Positions 24,432-36,577 of a stretch of 64,000 nt of DNA are shown here, one piece after another (positions within the stretch are counted from its first letter, which is position 1; each line of letters begins with the position of its first letter). A program made the position numbers and the translations under genes. Under the pieces are notes generated by a model, which saw only the letters and a list, made by a program, of their open reading frames with translations, was not told the origin of the DNA and did no database searches. Origin of the DNA: Natronospirillum operosum (lineage in GTDB: Bacteria > Pseudomonadota > Gammaproteobacteria > Pseudomonadales > Natronospirillaceae); the NCBI RefSeq assembly GCF_004768465.1, contig NZ_SRMF01000004.1:227415-291414 (forward strand), in the 5' to 3' direction.

Positions 24432-24654
24432 AGTGTCTCCTTGGCAAATCCGGTTCAAGCCTGAACCGGAACATACGGATCTCCGGAAGATCTGGAGCTG
24501 TGGGCATGGTGCATGAGAATACAGATTGTGCGCCTGTTACCCCAGTGAGCTTTGTCATGCCCCGGCACCGTTGCTAGACTCACGGTTCGGCTCAGGGCCG
24601 TCGGACGCTGCAGCAGATGCAGCAGACCATGTCAATCAAGCGGGAGCGGCAACA

Positions 24655-25314
24655 GTGAAACGCCCACAGCAGTTTGATCTGGGTGATGTGGATATTACCC
24701 ATACCGAGACCCTGTATCAGGGCTTTTACACTATGGAGGCGCTGACAGTGCGGCATGCGGCCTACCGAGGCGGTACAGTCGAGATTCGCCGCGAGCTGAT
24801 GGTGCGCCCGAATGCGGTTGTGGTGCTGCTGTATGATCCGCGCCTTGATGAAGTGGTGCTGATCGAGCAATACCGGGTCGGGGCGCACAGCGGCCCAACC
24901 CCCTGGCTGATCGAGTGTGTGGCCGGCCTGATCGAGCCCGGCGAGAGCACCGACGGCGTGGCGCGACGGGAGGCGGAAGAAGAGGCTGGGCTGAGCGTCG
25001 GGCGGCTGCACTTTATCTGCGAGTATTTCCCCAGCCCCGGGGGCTCCACCGAGAAGATCACACTCTATGCGGGCGAAGTGGATGCAAGTTCTGCCGGCGG
25101 CGTACACGGGCTGGATGCCGACGGAGAGGATATACTGGTGCACAGGGTGACGGTGAAACAGGCACTGGCCTGGCTGTCCGCCGGGCATGTGAACAACGCC
25201 GCCAGCATTATCGGGTTGCAGTGGCTGGCACTGCATCATGATGAATTGCGGTCGCGCTGGCAGACGCCGGCAGCGTCAGGGCAGGAGCAGACCATCAGTG
25301 GAGTGTCTGGATGA
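24655..25314 (+). CDS. nudF: ADP-ribose pyrophosphatase
   Basis: A 219-residue Nudix hydrolase that splits ADP-ribose into AMP and ribose-5-phosphate. The Nudix box is complete: G-LIEPG-E-STDGVAR-RE-A-EE-AGL. The start is GTG, with a GGGAG site; a nearby ATG at 24630 is out of frame. The neighbouring order tolC/nudF/yqiB/cpdA/parE is that of E. coli. Its stop overlaps the yqiB start as ATGA. Confidence 0.93.
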   Translation: MKRPQQFDLGDVDITHTETLYQGFYTMEALTVRHAAYRGGTVEIRRELMVRPNAVVVLLYDPRLDEVVLIEQYRVGAHSGPTPWLIECVAGLIEPGESTDGVARREAEEEAGLSVGRLHFICEYFPSPGGSTEKITLYAGEVDASSAGGVHGLDADGEDILVHRVTVKQALAWLSAGHVNNAASIIGLQWLALHHDELRSRWQTPAASGQEQTISGVSG

Positions 25315-25760
25315 AATCAGTCTATGTCCATGAGTTGCGTGAGCAGGGCGCTGTCTGCGAAGGCAACTTTCTGCGTCTGCGTCGGCTGCTGCGTGATTTT
25401 CCAGAAGGCCTGAGCCTGGACTATCAGGTACAGGCCGAACCGCATGTGGACGCGGACATCAGACTGCAGGTCACCGAGCGCTTTCGTTACACGGCCACCG
25501 TGGACATCATGCTGCACCAGCACCATCTGCCCGAGCCCTTCGCCCGCCAGACCTTTCGGGTGCGTGTCTATCTGGATGCCAATACCTCCGAGGTGATGAC
25601 TCTGGAGCGGGTGGGCAGCCTGCAGGGCGTCTACAACTACCCCAACCCCAATATGTATCATGCTGACGAGCGTGCGCAGTTGAACCGCTGGCTGTCCGAA
25701 TGGCTGCGGGTGCTGGCCGAGCATGGTCTCAGTCGCAAGGTGCCGGGTCTGGCGGATTGA
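25311..25760 (+). CDS. yqiB: DUF1249 protein YqiB
   Basis: A 149-residue conserved protein of the DUF1249 family with no known activity. Recognisable segments are LSLDYQVQAEPHVDADIRLQVTERFRYTATVDI and GVYNYPNPNMYHADERAQLNRWLSEWL. It is translationally coupled to nudF. In E. coli it has the same position between nudF and cpdA. Confidence 0.9.
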   Translation: MKSVYVHELREQGAVCEGNFLRLRRLLRDFPEGLSLDYQVQAEPHVDADIRLQVTERFRYTATVDIMLHQHHLPEPFARQTFRVRVYLDANTSEVMTLERVGSLQGVYNYPNPNMYHADERAQLNRWLSEWLRVLAEHGLSRKVPGLAD

Positions 25761-26029
25761 TTATCTGCGTTCTTTGACGGCCTTTTTTCCCGTTTTTTGT
25801 GAACAATTTCCGCTTGGAATGCACTGTATAGGGTCGAAGGCTGTTCATCTGCATCAAATTTTGCAAAACTGCAGGGCATTGAACAGAAAATCACCGGTGT
25901 GGGCTGTCACATGCAGTCCAGCAGTCAGCGGGTCAGGAGGGCTTGCACGCCGGTATAATAAAAAATAAAGACAATGATTCAGGGACAGGAAGCCGGCATG
26001 ACCGGCGGCAGAGACAAGAGGCCTAGAGG

Positions 26030-26827
26030 ATGGAACAGGCAGTGACGCCCTGGCGCGTAGTACAGATCACCGACACGCACTTGTTCGGTGACCCGACCCG
26101 GCGTCTGCAGGGCATGGATACACAGGCCAGTTTTGCCGCAGTCAACGATCTGGTGCGCGCCGAGCGCGAATCGATCGATCTGATACTCGGCACCGGCGAT
26201 ATCGCGCAGGACAATTCCGAAGAAGCCTATCGGCTTTTCCATGACGAAATGCTCAAGCTTGCACCGGACATGGTCTGGATTCCGGGCAACCACGACGAGG
26301 CCGCGCGTATGCGGGCGCTCCCGTTCGGGCGGGATGCCAACCGCAAGGTGGTCGACAATGAGCATTGGCGCATCATTCTGCTCGACTCTTCGGTCACCCG
26401 CAATGTGCATGGTTTCCTGGAAGAGGAGGAACTGGCCTTTCTGGAAGATGCGCTGAGCACCGCCGGCAAGAGGCATGTGCTGGTCACCCTGCATCACCAC
26501 CCCATTCCCTGTGGCTCGGCCTGGCTCGACAACCATATTCTGCGCAACCCCGAACCCTTCCATCGACTGATTGCCGCCAGCAGTCAGGTCAAGGTGGTAC
26601 TCTGGGGCCATATCCATCAGCATGTGGACAAGATAATCGATGGGGTCCACTATCTGGCCACACCGTCGACCTGCATCCAGTTTGCACCCCATCAGTTCGA
26701 CTTCAAGCTGGACGACAAGCCGCCCGGGTATCGCTGGCTCAACCTGTACCCGGATGGTCATGTAGAGACCGATATCTCGCGGGTCAATGTGCATCTTGAC
26801 GTTGATCTTGACGGAACCGGCTATTAG
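26030..26827 (+). CDS. cpdA: 3',5'-cyclic AMP phosphodiesterase
   Basis: A 265-residue calcineurin-like metallophosphatase that hydrolyses cAMP and so lowers CRP signalling. The metal-binding series is in order: ITDTHLF, GTGDIAQD, PGNHDE, LHHHPIP and LWGHIHQH. It follows a 269-base gap after yqiB that contains a TATAAT box at 25954-25959 without a convincing -35, so it probably has its own promoter. The yqiA esterase gene that E. coli keeps between cpdA and parE is missing here. Confidence 0.94.
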   Translation: MEQAVTPWRVVQITDTHLFGDPTRRLQGMDTQASFAAVNDLVRAERESIDLILGTGDIAQDNSEEAYRLFHDEMLKLAPDMVWIPGNHDEAARMRALPFGRDANRKVVDNEHWRIILLDSSVTRNVHGFLEEEELAFLEDALSTAGKRHVLVTLHHHPIPCGSAWLDNHILRNPEPFHRLIAASSQVKVVLWGHIHQHVDKIIDGVHYLATPSTCIQFAPHQFDFKLDDKPPGYRWLNLYPDGHVETDISRVNVHLDVDLDGTGY

Positions 26828-26864
26828 AGTGCGTGCTCGTTACCGTTTCGTTCACACTAGCTGA

Positions 26865-28769
<1,905 letters not shown>

Positions 28770-28800
28770 GCTGTGGCCCTCGGCCACGCATGTTGATCAA

Positions 28801-28910
28801 GTCGAGGGAAGACAGTAGACGGTCGACAGTGGGTTGTAGTCGACAGATGACGGTCGACAGTAGACAGTGGGTTGTAGTCGACAGATGACGGTCGACAGTA
28901 GACAGTGAGG
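28801..28910 (+). repeat. Tandem GTCGACAG-based repeats
   Basis: Between parE and guaB, GTCGACAG recurs at 28822, 28839, 28853, 28877 and 28891, embedded in larger units. One unit runs from 28821 to 28851 (31 bases) and the next from 28852 to 28889 (38 bases), differing by a 7-base duplication of AGACAGT; a third partial unit follows. GACAGTAGAC-type words continue on both sides. The units are too similar and too short-spaced for CRISPR, and look like a slippage-prone minisatellite. Confidence 0.8.
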
Positions 28911-28968
28911 GTTTGACAACCCTTGGAGGTCGTTTAACGATTCTACCGTCTACCGAAGAAAACTGTTT

Positions 28969-28996
28969 TTGCTTTTTAACACAATGTGTTTATAAT
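28969..28996 (+). promoter_or_regulatory. guaB promoter with embedded palindrome
   Basis: TTGCTT (28969-28974), a 16-base spacer and a perfect TATAAT (28991-28996), about 70 bases before guaB. The spacer contains the perfect dyad AACACA-A-TGTGTT (28978-28990), ideally placed for a repressor. It does not resemble the PurR box of E. coli. Confidence 0.65.
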
Positions 28997-29067
28997 GCCG
29001 CGCCACCTTGTAGACGATGCCGCTTCAGTCGGCGTCATCAATCCCCCGCAACCAAAGGTAGGCATAC

Positions 29068-30543
29068 ATGTTACGAATCGCAGAAGAAGCACTCACTTTC
29101 GACGATGTTCTTCTGGTCCCTGGCTACTCTGAAGTACTGCCTCATCAGGTTTCCCTGAAAACCCGGCTCTCGCGCAATATCGAACTCAATATTCCCCTGA
29201 TCTCTGCTGCAATGGATACTGTCACCGAAGCCAACCTGGCCATCGCCATGGCGCAGGAAGGCGGGATTGGTATCGTGCACAAGAACATGAGCCTGGAGCA
29301 ACAGGCGCGGGAAGTGCGCAAGGTCAAGAAATACGAGAGCGGCGTGGTGCGTGACCCCATTACCATCGGCCCCAATGCCACCATCCGTGAGCTGATTGAT
29401 CTGACCCTGACCAACAATATTTCCGGCGTGCCCGTGGTCGAAAACGACGACCTGCTCGGTATTGTCACGGCCCGGGATGTGCGCTTCGAGCGCAATCTGG
29501 ATGCGCAGGTTGCCAGCATCATGACGGGCAAGGACAAGCTGGTCACCGTGCGCGAAGGCACGGACCCGGAAGTGATCATGAGCCTGCTGCACCGCCACCG
29601 CATCGAGAAGGTGCTGGTCACCAACGAGCAGGGGCAACTGGTCGGCCTGGTCACGGTCAAGGACATCACCAAGGCCCAGTCGCATCCCATGGCCTGCAAG
29701 GACTCGCAGGGTCGCCTGCGCGTCGGCGCTGCGGTCGGCACCGGTGCCGGTACCGAGGAGCGCATTGAAGCCCTGGTCAAGGCCGGGGTGGATGTGATCG
29801 TGGTCGATACGGCACATGGCCACACCGCGCACGAATTCGGTGTCATCAACCGCGTGGCCTGGGTCAAGAAGCATTTCCCGGAAGTCGACGTCATCGGCGG
29901 CAATATTGCCACTGCCGAGGCGGCGCTGGATCTGGTCAAGGCCGGCGCCGACGGCGTCAAGGTCGGTATCGGCCCGGGTTCCATCTGTACCACCCGGATC
30001 GTGGCCGGCGTTGGTGTACCGCAGATCACGGCCGTATCCAATGTGGCGGCAGCACTGAAGCCCCATGGCATACCCTTGGTGGCCGATGGCGGTGTCCGCT
30101 TCTCCGGTGATCTGGCCAAGGCCATAGCCGCCGGAGCCTATGCGATCATGGCCGGCGGCCTGTTTGCAGGTACCGATGAATCGCCGGGTGAAGTCGAACT
30201 GTTCCAGGGGCGGGCGTACAAATCCTATCGGGGCATGGGTTCCATGGGCGCCATGGGTCAGACCAAGGGTTCCAGTGACCGCTACTTCCAGAGTGGCAAC
30301 GGAGTCGAAAAACTGGTGCCGGAAGGCATTGAAGGCCGGGTGGCGGTGAAAGGGCCGCTGGCCAATGTTGTGCATCAACTGATGGGCGGCGTGCGGGCCT
30401 CCATGGGTTATACCGGCTGCGCCTCCATCGAGGACATGCGGACCAAACCCCAGTTTGTGCGCATCAGCAACGCCGGCATGCGGGAATCACACGTGCATGA
30501 CGTGCAGATTACCCGGGAAGCCCCGAACTATCGCGTCAACTGA
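29068..30543 (+). CDS. guaB: Inosine-5'-monophosphate dehydrogenase
   Basis: GuaB oxidises IMP to XMP with NAD+, the committed step of guanine nucleotide synthesis. The 491 residues show the N-terminal [17 protein letters not shown], the paired CBS domains (about residues 95-205, with [19 protein letters not shown]), the catalytic loop GPGSICTTR, and the flap GMGSMGAM. It heads the guaB-guaA-tadA operon; guaA starts 27 bases later. Confidence 0.98.
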   Translation: MLRIAEEALTFDDVLLVPGYSEVLPHQVSLKTRLSRNIELNIPLISAAMDTVTEANLAIAMAQEGGIGIVHKNMSLEQQAREVRKVKKYESGVVRDPITIGPNATIRELIDLTLTNNISGVPVVENDDLLGIVTARDVRFERNLDAQVASIMTGKDKLVTVREGTDPEVIMSLLHRHRIEKVLVTNEQGQLVGLVTVKDITKAQSHPMACKDSQGRLRVGAAVGTGAGTEERIEALVKAGVDVIVVDTAHGHTAHEFGVINRVAWVKKHFPEVDVIGGNIATAEAALDLVKAGADGVKVGIGPGSICTTRIVAGVGVPQITAVSNVAAALKPHGIPLVADGGVRFSGDLAKAIAAGAYAIMAGGLFAGTDESPGEVELFQGRAYKSYRGMGSMGAMGQTKGSSDRYFQSGNGVEKLVPEGIEGRVAVKGPLANVVHQLMGGVRASMGYTGCASIEDMRTKPQFVRISNAGMRESHVHDVQITREAPNYRVN

Positions 30544-30570
30544 CAATACGACCACGGCAAAGGACCCTAC

Positions 30571-32145
30571 ATGCGGCAGAATATACACGCGGAAAAGATC
30601 CTCATTCTGGACTTCGGTTCCCAGTACACCCAGTTGATTGCACGCCGGGTCAGGGAGATCGGGGTCTATTGTGAAATCCGGGCTTTCGACATGACCCCGG
30701 AAGAAATCCGCGAGTTCAATCCGCAGGGCATCATATTGTCCGGCGGGCCGGAATCGGTCACGGCGGCCGATACCCCACGCGCGCCCGAGGCCGTGTTTGC
30801 CATGGACATCCCGCTGCTCGGCATCTGCTACGGCATGCAGACCATGGCTGAGCAACTGGGCGGTGCGGTCAAGAGCGTCGAGAAGCACGAGTTCGGCTAT
30901 GCCGAGGTCGAGGTACTCAATGCTGGCCGCCTGCTGGACAGCATCGTCGACCACGCCACCGACACCGGCAACTGGCTGGATGTCTGGATGAGCCACGGTG
31001 ATCAGGTCACCGGCCTGCCGGCCGGTTTCTCGGTCATGGCGCAGACGGATACCTGCCCCATCGCCGCCATGGCGGACGACGAGCGCCAGTTCTATGGTGT
31101 GCAGTTCCACCCCGAAGTGACCCATACACTGCAGGGCGAAGCCATACTGGAGCGTTTCGTGCGCACCATCTGTGGCTGCAATGCGCTGTGGACCGCCGAG
31201 AACATCATCGATGATCTGGTGGCGCGGGTGCGTGATCAGGTCGGAGACCGGAAGGTGTTGCTGGGGCTGTCCGGCGGTGTGGATTCGTCCGTGGTGGCGG
31301 CGCTGCTGCACAAGGCCATCGGCACCCAACTGACCTGTGTCTTTGTCGACAACGGCTTGCTGCGCAAGCAGGAAGGCGACCAGGTCATGGAAACCTTCGC
31401 CAGCAACATGGGCGTGCGCGTGATCCGGGTGGACGCCGAAGATCAGTTTCTGGATGCACTCAAGGGGGTCAGTGACCCGGAGCAGAAGCGCAAGATCATC
31501 GGCCGCACCTTTATCGAGGTGTTCGATGCCCAGGCCACTGAACTTAAGGATGTGAACTTCCTGGCGCAGGGTACCATTTACCCGGACGTGATCGAGTCCG
31601 CCGCGTCCAAGACCGGCAAGGCACACGTGATCAAGAGCCACCACAATGTGGGCGGCCTGCCGGCAGAAATGAAGATGGATCTGGTCGAGCCGCTGCGCGA
31701 GCTGTTCAAGGACGAAGTGCGCCGCATCGGGCTGGCCCTGGGCCTGCCCTATGACATGGTCTATCGGCATCCGTTCCCGGGGCCGGGCCTGGGTGTGCGC
31801 ATTCTGGGCGAAGTCAAAAAGGAATATGCGGACATCCTGCGCGAGGCCGACGCCATCTTTATCGAGGAACTGCACAGGGCCGGCTGGTATCACAAGACCA
31901 ACCAGGCCTTTGCCGTTTTCCTGCCGGTGCGTTCGGTCGGCGTGGTCGGCGATGCCCGGCGCTACGAGTGGGTCGTGGCCTTGCGCGCGGTGGAAACCAT
32001 CGATTTCATGACGGCCCGCTGGGCTCATCTGCCTTATGAGCTGATCGAACGCGTATCCAATCGCATCATCAACAGTATCAGCGGCATTTCACGCGTAACC
32101 TATGATGTATCGAGCAAGCCGCCAGCAACCATTGAGTGGGAATGA
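30571..32145 (+). CDS. guaA: GMP synthase (glutamine-hydrolysing)
   Basis: GuaA converts XMP to GMP using glutamine and ATP. The N-terminal class I amidotransferase has GICYGMQ with the nucleophilic cysteine and FHPEV; the ATP pyrophosphatase domain has [14 protein letters not shown]; the C-terminal dimerisation domain ends in PPATIEWE, typical of the family. Length 524 residues. The stop overlaps the tadA start as ATGA. Confidence 0.98.
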   Translation: MRQNIHAEKILILDFGSQYTQLIARRVREIGVYCEIRAFDMTPEEIREFNPQGIILSGGPESVTAADTPRAPEAVFAMDIPLLGICYGMQTMAEQLGGAVKSVEKHEFGYAEVEVLNAGRLLDSIVDHATDTGNWLDVWMSHGDQVTGLPAGFSVMAQTDTCPIAAMADDERQFYGVQFHPEVTHTLQGEAILERFVRTICGCNALWTAENIIDDLVARVRDQVGDRKVLLGLSGGVDSSVVAALLHKAIGTQLTCVFVDNGLLRKQEGDQVMETFASNMGVRVIRVDAEDQFLDALKGVSDPEQKRKIIGRTFIEVFDAQATELKDVNFLAQGTIYPDVIESAASKTGKAHVIKSHHNVGGLPAEMKMDLVEPLRELFKDEVRRIGLALGLPYDMVYRHPFPGPGLGVRILGEVKKEYADILREADAIFIEELHRAGWYHKTNQAFAVFLPVRSVGVVGDARRYEWVVALRAVETIDFMTARWAHLPYELIERVSNRIINSISGISRVTYDVSSKPPATIEWE

Positions 32146-32666
32146 CAGCGGCGCGCACTGATTCCGACTGGATGCGGCTGGCGCTTGCCGCCGCAGCGGA
32201 GGGCGCGCGCCAGGGCGAGGTGCCGGTGGGCGCGGTCCTGGTCGGCACCGATGCCGACGGGCAGCCGGTGGAACTGGCTCGGGCGCACAATGCGCCGCTG
32301 ACCACCCATGACCCGGCCGGCCATGCCGAGATACGGGCCCTGCGCCTGGCCGGCGAACGCTGCGCCAACTATCGCCTGCCGGAGACCACCCTGTACGTCA
32401 CCATAGAACCCTGTGCCATGTGCGTGGGTGCCATCGTGCATGCGCGGGTGGCACGCGTGGTGTTTGGCGCGCGCGAACCCAAGGCGGGCGCCCTGGTCAG
32501 CCGGGAGCAACTGGCCGGCAAAGACTGGCTCAATCATCAGCCGGAGATCGTGGAAGGGGTGCTGGCAGATGAAGCCTCGACCCTGATCAGTGATTTTTTC
32601 CGCCAGCGCCGAGCTGCGCGCAAGGCTGCCCGTGCGCCTCTGACGCGCAACACCTCACAAGGATAG
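32142..32666 (+). CDS. tadA: tRNA-specific adenosine deaminase
   Basis: TadA deaminates the wobble adenosine of tRNA-Arg(ACG) to inosine. The zinc-dependent deaminase motifs are HAEIRAL (with the proton-shuttling glutamate) and PCAMC. The ATG at 32142 overlaps the guaA stop and gives 174 residues; a GTG six bases upstream is possible but less likely. Co-transcription with guaBA couples it to purine metabolism. Confidence 0.95.
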   Translation: MTAARTDSDWMRLALAAAAEGARQGEVPVGAVLVGTDADGQPVELARAHNAPLTTHDPAGHAEIRALRLAGERCANYRLPETTLYVTIEPCAMCVGAIVHARVARVVFGAREPKAGALVSREQLAGKDWLNHQPEIVEGVLADEASTLISDFFRQRRAARKAARAPLTRNTSQG

Positions 32667-32669
32667 ATC

Positions 32670-33869
32670 ATGACCGCTTCGGTATCTCAGGGCCCGGTTG
32701 TGCCCCGACTGCGGCTTTCCACCTGCTATTTTTTCTACTTCGCCATCATGGGTGCCCTGGTGCCCTATCTGGCGCGCTATCTGCGTGTCGAGGGGTTTCC
32801 GCCGGACCGCATCGGTCAGGTTGCCGCAGTGCTGACACTGATGATGTCGATCGGGCCCTTTCTTTGGGCCTCGCTCAGTGATCGCACCGGTCGGCGCATG
32901 CTGTGGGCACGCATCAGTGCAGTGATTCTGGTGGTCAGCTTCATTCTGCTGATGCTGGCCGGCACCTTGCCGCTGCAGATGCTGTTTATCGCTCTGGTCG
33001 GGCTGTTTCTGTCCTCGATAGTGCCGCAGATGGAAGCCGTCACGCTGGAGTATCTGGGCCCGGGGTCCAGCCAGTATGGGCGTATCCGGCTGTGGGGCAC
33101 CATGGGCTTTGCCGTGGTGGTACTGCTGATGGGGCCGCTGCTGGATGCGCTGGGCGCGCAGTGGCTGCCGGCCTGGATGGCACTGCTGGCACTGGCCTCG
33201 CTGCTGACCATGTTGCTGGTACAGGATGTGCCGGTGCAGGCCGATGCCCCGCGTGCGCTGGCGGCCTGGTCAGCCTTTCTCGAACGGCTGCGGCACTTTC
33301 CGATCTGGGGCCTGTATCTGGCGCTGTTCCTGTGGAATGTCAGCCTGGCGGCCTACAACACTTTTTTTGACCTCTATCTGCAGAAGGTGGGCTATGGCAG
33401 CCTGGCCATTGGCGGTTATCTTGCCATTGCGCCCCTGGCAGAGGTGCTGTTCTTTCTGATTCTCGGTGGCCTGCTGTTGCGCTGGGGTGCGCGGGCGGTA
33501 CTGGTGGCGGCCTTGCTGGTGACGGCAGGGCGCTGGCTGCTCACCGCCTGGGCGGCCGATCTGTGGTGGGTGCTGCTGATCGCCCAGACGGGCCATGCGC
33601 TGACCTATGGCGCGCTGCACGGCTCCAGCATGTATCTGCTCTCGAAGCTGTTTCCGGGCAATCAGCAGGCGCGGGCACAGGCGTTCTATCTCGCGTTCAG
33701 TACCGGCCTGGGTCTGGTTGCCGGCAACCTGATGGCTGGTGCACTGTGGGAAGGCCCGCTGGGTCCGCAGTGGGTGTTCACGCTGAATGCCGGGTTCAGC
33801 CTGCTGTCCATGCTGATTGTTCTGTTTGCCCTCAAGGCCAGACGTCTGCAGCCCTTACTGCGCCATTAG
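32670..33869 (+). CDS. MFS transporter (MFS_1-like, HcaT-type)
   Basis: A 399-residue major facilitator with about 12 hydrophobic segments. It begins RLSTCYFFYFAIMGALVPYLARYL and includes LWASLSDRTGRRM and YGRIRLWGTMGFAVVVLLMGP, the pattern of the MFS_1-like/PPP group (HcaT and nucleoside:H+ symporter relatives). The solute cannot be told. It starts three bases after tadA and its end overlaps the convergent glgA by 15 bases. Confidence 0.88.
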   Translation: MTASVSQGPVVPRLRLSTCYFFYFAIMGALVPYLARYLRVEGFPPDRIGQVAAVLTLMMSIGPFLWASLSDRTGRRMLWARISAVILVVSFILLMLAGTLPLQMLFIALVGLFLSSIVPQMEAVTLEYLGPGSSQYGRIRLWGTMGFAVVVLLMGPLLDALGAQWLPAWMALLALASLLTMLLVQDVPVQADAPRALAAWSAFLERLRHFPIWGLYLALFLWNVSLAAYNTFFDLYLQKVGYGSLAIGGYLAIAPLAEVLFFLILGGLLLRWGARAVLVAALLVTAGRWLLTAWAADLWWVLLIAQTGHALTYGALHGSSMYLLSKLFPGNQQARAQAFYLAFSTGLGLVAGNLMAGALWEGPLGPQWVFTLNAGFSLLSMLIVLFALKARRLQPLLRH

Positions 33870-35333
33870 ACCGTCATAGAGCTGGAGATACTCTTGCGCC
33901 GCCTGGTCCCAGGTAAAGCGCTGGCGCATGGCATTCTGCTGTACCTGATTGAACAACTCACGCTGCTCCCGATACAGCTGCACCGCCTGCTCCATGGCCA
34001 CCAGGGTATCTTCGATGGACGGGTTGTCGAAGGCCAGCCCGGTGGCGCTGTCCCGATTGCTGCCATTGGCTTGCAGAGGCACCACGGTGTCGCGCAGGCC
34101 ACCGGTGCGACGCACTATGGGCAGGGTGCCATAACGCATGCTGTAGATCTGGTTCAGGCCGCAGGGTTCGAACAGGCTGGGCATCAGGAAGAAATCGCTG
34201 GCCGCTTCGATGCGGTGTGACAGCAGGTCACTGTAGCCTTCGGTAAAATGCACCTGACCCGGGTAGGCTGCAGCCAGATCCCGCAGCAGCCCGGCGAAAT
34301 GGGCATCGCCACTGCCCAGCAGCGCCAGCTGTACCGGATGCTGCATCAGTTCGTGCAGAGCCGGAATCAGGTAGTGGAAGCCTTTCTGGTCGGTCAGACG
34401 GCTGATCAGCCCGAACAGCGGCACATCCGGTTCCGGGGCCAGGCCCAGAGCCGTCTGCAGTCGGGCCTTGCAGGCCGCCTTGCCGTCGAGATCGGCAGCA
34501 CTGAAGCGGGCCGGCAGCAGGCGATCCGTCTCCGGATTCCACTGGCCATAGTCACAGCCGTTCAGAATACCCTGCAGGCGGTCCTGGTGCTGACGAAACA
34601 GCTGCCACAGGCCGTGTGATGTCTGCTCTTCCACCAGTTCTGCCGCATAGCCCGGGCTGACCGGGATGATGGCATCCGAGAAGGTGACACCAGCCTTGAG
34701 CAGGTTGATCTCACCGTGGTCCTCCAGGTGGTCGGCAGTGAAGTGACGCGGGTCAATGCCCAGCGGGCTGAGCCAGCGCGCATGACAGCGGCCCTGATAG
34801 GCGCCGTTGTGGACATTGAATGCCACCCGGGTGCCGGCAAAGAAGGGGTCATCACCATGGTGCACGCGGAGATAGTAGCCGGTCAGGGCCGTCTGCCAGT
34901 CATGGCTGTGCAGGATGTCGGGCCGGAAGTCCAGTTCCCGGCACAGCTCGAAGGCGGCCTTGGTCAGCAGCGCAAAGCGCAGCGGATTGTCTTCATAAGG
35001 CCAGCTTCCGTCATCATACAGACCGGCCCGGTCGTAGAAATCATTGTGTTCGAGCAGATAGACGGTGATGTTGCCGTCCTGCCATTCGCGCACGCTGCAG
35101 CCGTAGCGTTCGGTCAGATTGACCGGCACCGAAAGGCTGTGCAGGCGTTTGGGAAAGTTCCGCTCCAGCAGGGGCCGGTAACAGGGAATCAATACCCGTA
35201 CATCGGTGTCGATATTGCTGAGCGCAGCGGGCAGGGCCCGCGCCACATCAGCCAGGCCGCCCGTCTTGACCAGGCCTTCATATTCGGAGGCCACATGCAG
35301 GATGCGGCGTGGCGTTGTCGTCGGTTGGCTCAC
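33855..35333 (-). CDS. glgA: Glycogen synthase
   Basis: A 492-residue GT5 enzyme that extends alpha-1,4-glucan from ADP-glucose. It has the N-terminal KTGGLADV loop, HSHDWQTALTGYYL, FNVHNGAYQG, ILNGCDYGQWNPETD, the donor-site SRLTDQKGF and the catalytic SLFEPCGLNQIYSMRYGTLPIVRRTGGL. It starts seven bases after glgC on the same strand, making a glgC-glgA pair. No branching enzyme or phosphorylase lies nearby in this window. Confidence 0.95.
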   Translation of the reverse strand: MSQPTTTPRRILHVASEYEGLVKTGGLADVARALPAALSNIDTDVRVLIPCYRPLLERNFPKRLHSLSVPVNLTERYGCSVREWQDGNITVYLLEHNDFYDRAGLYDDGSWPYEDNPLRFALLTKAAFELCRELDFRPDILHSHDWQTALTGYYLRVHHGDDPFFAGTRVAFNVHNGAYQGRCHARWLSPLGIDPRHFTADHLEDHGEINLLKAGVTFSDAIIPVSPGYAAELVEEQTSHGLWQLFRQHQDRLQGILNGCDYGQWNPETDRLLPARFSAADLDGKAACKARLQTALGLAPEPDVPLFGLISRLTDQKGFHYLIPALHELMQHPVQLALLGSGDAHFAGLLRDLAAAYPGQVHFTEGYSDLLSHRIEAASDFFLMPSLFEPCGLNQIYSMRYGTLPIVRRTGGLRDTVVPLQANGSNRDSATGLAFDNPSIEDTLVAMEQAVQLYREQRELFNQVQQNAMRQRFTWDQAAQEYLQLYDGLMAQ

Positions 35334-35340
35334 TGTGCAG

Positions 35341-36570
35341 TCAGAATCCGATTCTTGAACCCTTGGGAATCACCACCACACCTTCCTTGGAGACATGGAA
35401 CCGTTGCCGATCCTGTTCCGGGTCTTCGCCGATGACGGTGTTGGGAGCAATTTCCACGTTCTTGTCGATGATGGCCCGACGGATGCGCGAGCCCCGTCCG
35501 ATATCGTTGCCGCCCATGATGACGCAGCTGTCCACATAGGCATGGCTGTGTATATGGCAGTTGTAGCCCAGAATCGACCGATACACGATGGACCCACTGA
35601 CAATGCAGCCTCCGGACACCATGGAACTGATGGCCTGGCCGGTACGCTGGGCTTCGTCATGCACGAACTTGGCCGGCGGTACTGCGGGGTGGTAGCTGCG
35701 CAGCGGCCAGTAGCGGTTGTACAGATCGATCGGCGGGGTCACCGAAATCAGGTCCATATTGGCTTCGTAGTAGGAGTCGATGGTACCCACATCGCGCCAG
35801 TAGCCCTTGGACTGTTCGGGCTCGCCACGGATCTCGTTCTGCGAGAAATCATAGACGTAGACATCGCCGGCCTTGTAGAGATCCGGGATGATGTTGTGGC
35901 CGAAATCGTGTACCGAGTCCGGGTTTTCGGCATCGCGCAGCAGGCAGTCGGTCAGCGTGGCGGCGTCGAAGACATAGTTGCCCATGGACGCCAGCACCAT
36001 GTTGGGGTTGCCGGGAATGGTCTTCGGGTTGGCCTTGGGCTTTTCCTGAAAACCGATCATCTTGTGGTTCTCGTCAATCTCGATCACACCGAACTGATGC
36101 GCCTGCTCCACCGGCACAGGAATGGCCGCAACAGTGAGCTTGGCCGGGTTGTCGTTGTGAAACTGGATCATCTGGCGCACATCCATCTTGTAGATGTGAT
36201 CGCCGCCGAACACACAGACGACTTCCGGGTCGACCCCGTTGATCACTTCCAGGTTCTGGTAGATGGCGTCGGCCGTGCCCTGATACCAGTGTTTGCCGGT
36301 CTGCATCTGTGCCGGTATCGGGTCGATAAAGCGGTTGGTCAGCCCGGTGACGCGCCAGCGCCGGCTCATGTGCTTGAGCAGACTGTGCGACTTGAACTGT
36401 GTCAGCACGAAAATCTGCAGCAGATCGGAGTTGACGAAGTTGTTGAGTACAAAATCGATGATTCGGTAGTTGCCACCGAAGGGCACAGCGGGCTTGGCCC
36501 GGATGCCGGTCAAGGGGGCCAGGCGCGTACCTTCGCCCCCGGCCAGTATCATGGAAAGAATGCCGGACAT
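35341..36570 (-). CDS. glgC: Glucose-1-phosphate adenylyltransferase
   Basis: GlgC makes ADP-glucose, the regulated step of glycogen synthesis. The 409-residue protein begins MSGILSMILAGGEGTRLAPLTGIRAKPAVPFGGNYRIIDF, with the nucleotide-binding loop, and has GTADAIYQN, GFQEKP and a C-terminal left-handed beta-helix (GYNCHIHSHAYVDSCVIMGG). The ATG is chosen for its GAGGTAG site. It lies eight bases after a small membrane-protein gene on the same strand. Confidence 0.95.
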   Translation of the reverse strand: MSGILSMILAGGEGTRLAPLTGIRAKPAVPFGGNYRIIDFVLNNFVNSDLLQIFVLTQFKSHSLLKHMSRRWRVTGLTNRFIDPIPAQMQTGKHWYQGTADAIYQNLEVINGVDPEVVCVFGGDHIYKMDVRQMIQFHNDNPAKLTVAAIPVPVEQAHQFGVIEIDENHKMIGFQEKPKANPKTIPGNPNMVLASMGNYVFDAATLTDCLLRDAENPDSVHDFGHNIIPDLYKAGDVYVYDFSQNEIRGEPEQSKGYWRDVGTIDSYYEANMDLISVTPPIDLYNRYWPLRSYHPAVPPAKFVHDEAQRTGQAISSMVSGGCIVSGSIVYRSILGYNCHIHSHAYVDSCVIMGGNDIGRGSRIRRAIIDKNVEIAPNTVIGEDPEQDRQRFHVSKEGVVVIPKGSRIGF

Positions 36571-36577
36571 GACTACC

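Noticed and set aside
28801..28910. Possible CRISPR array
   Set aside because: Repeats are contiguous, of unequal length, without unique spacers, and there are no cas genes.
29071..30378. Long minus-strand frame opposite guaB
   Set aside because: Same reasoning: complete antisense overlap with a clear housekeeping gene and no motif.
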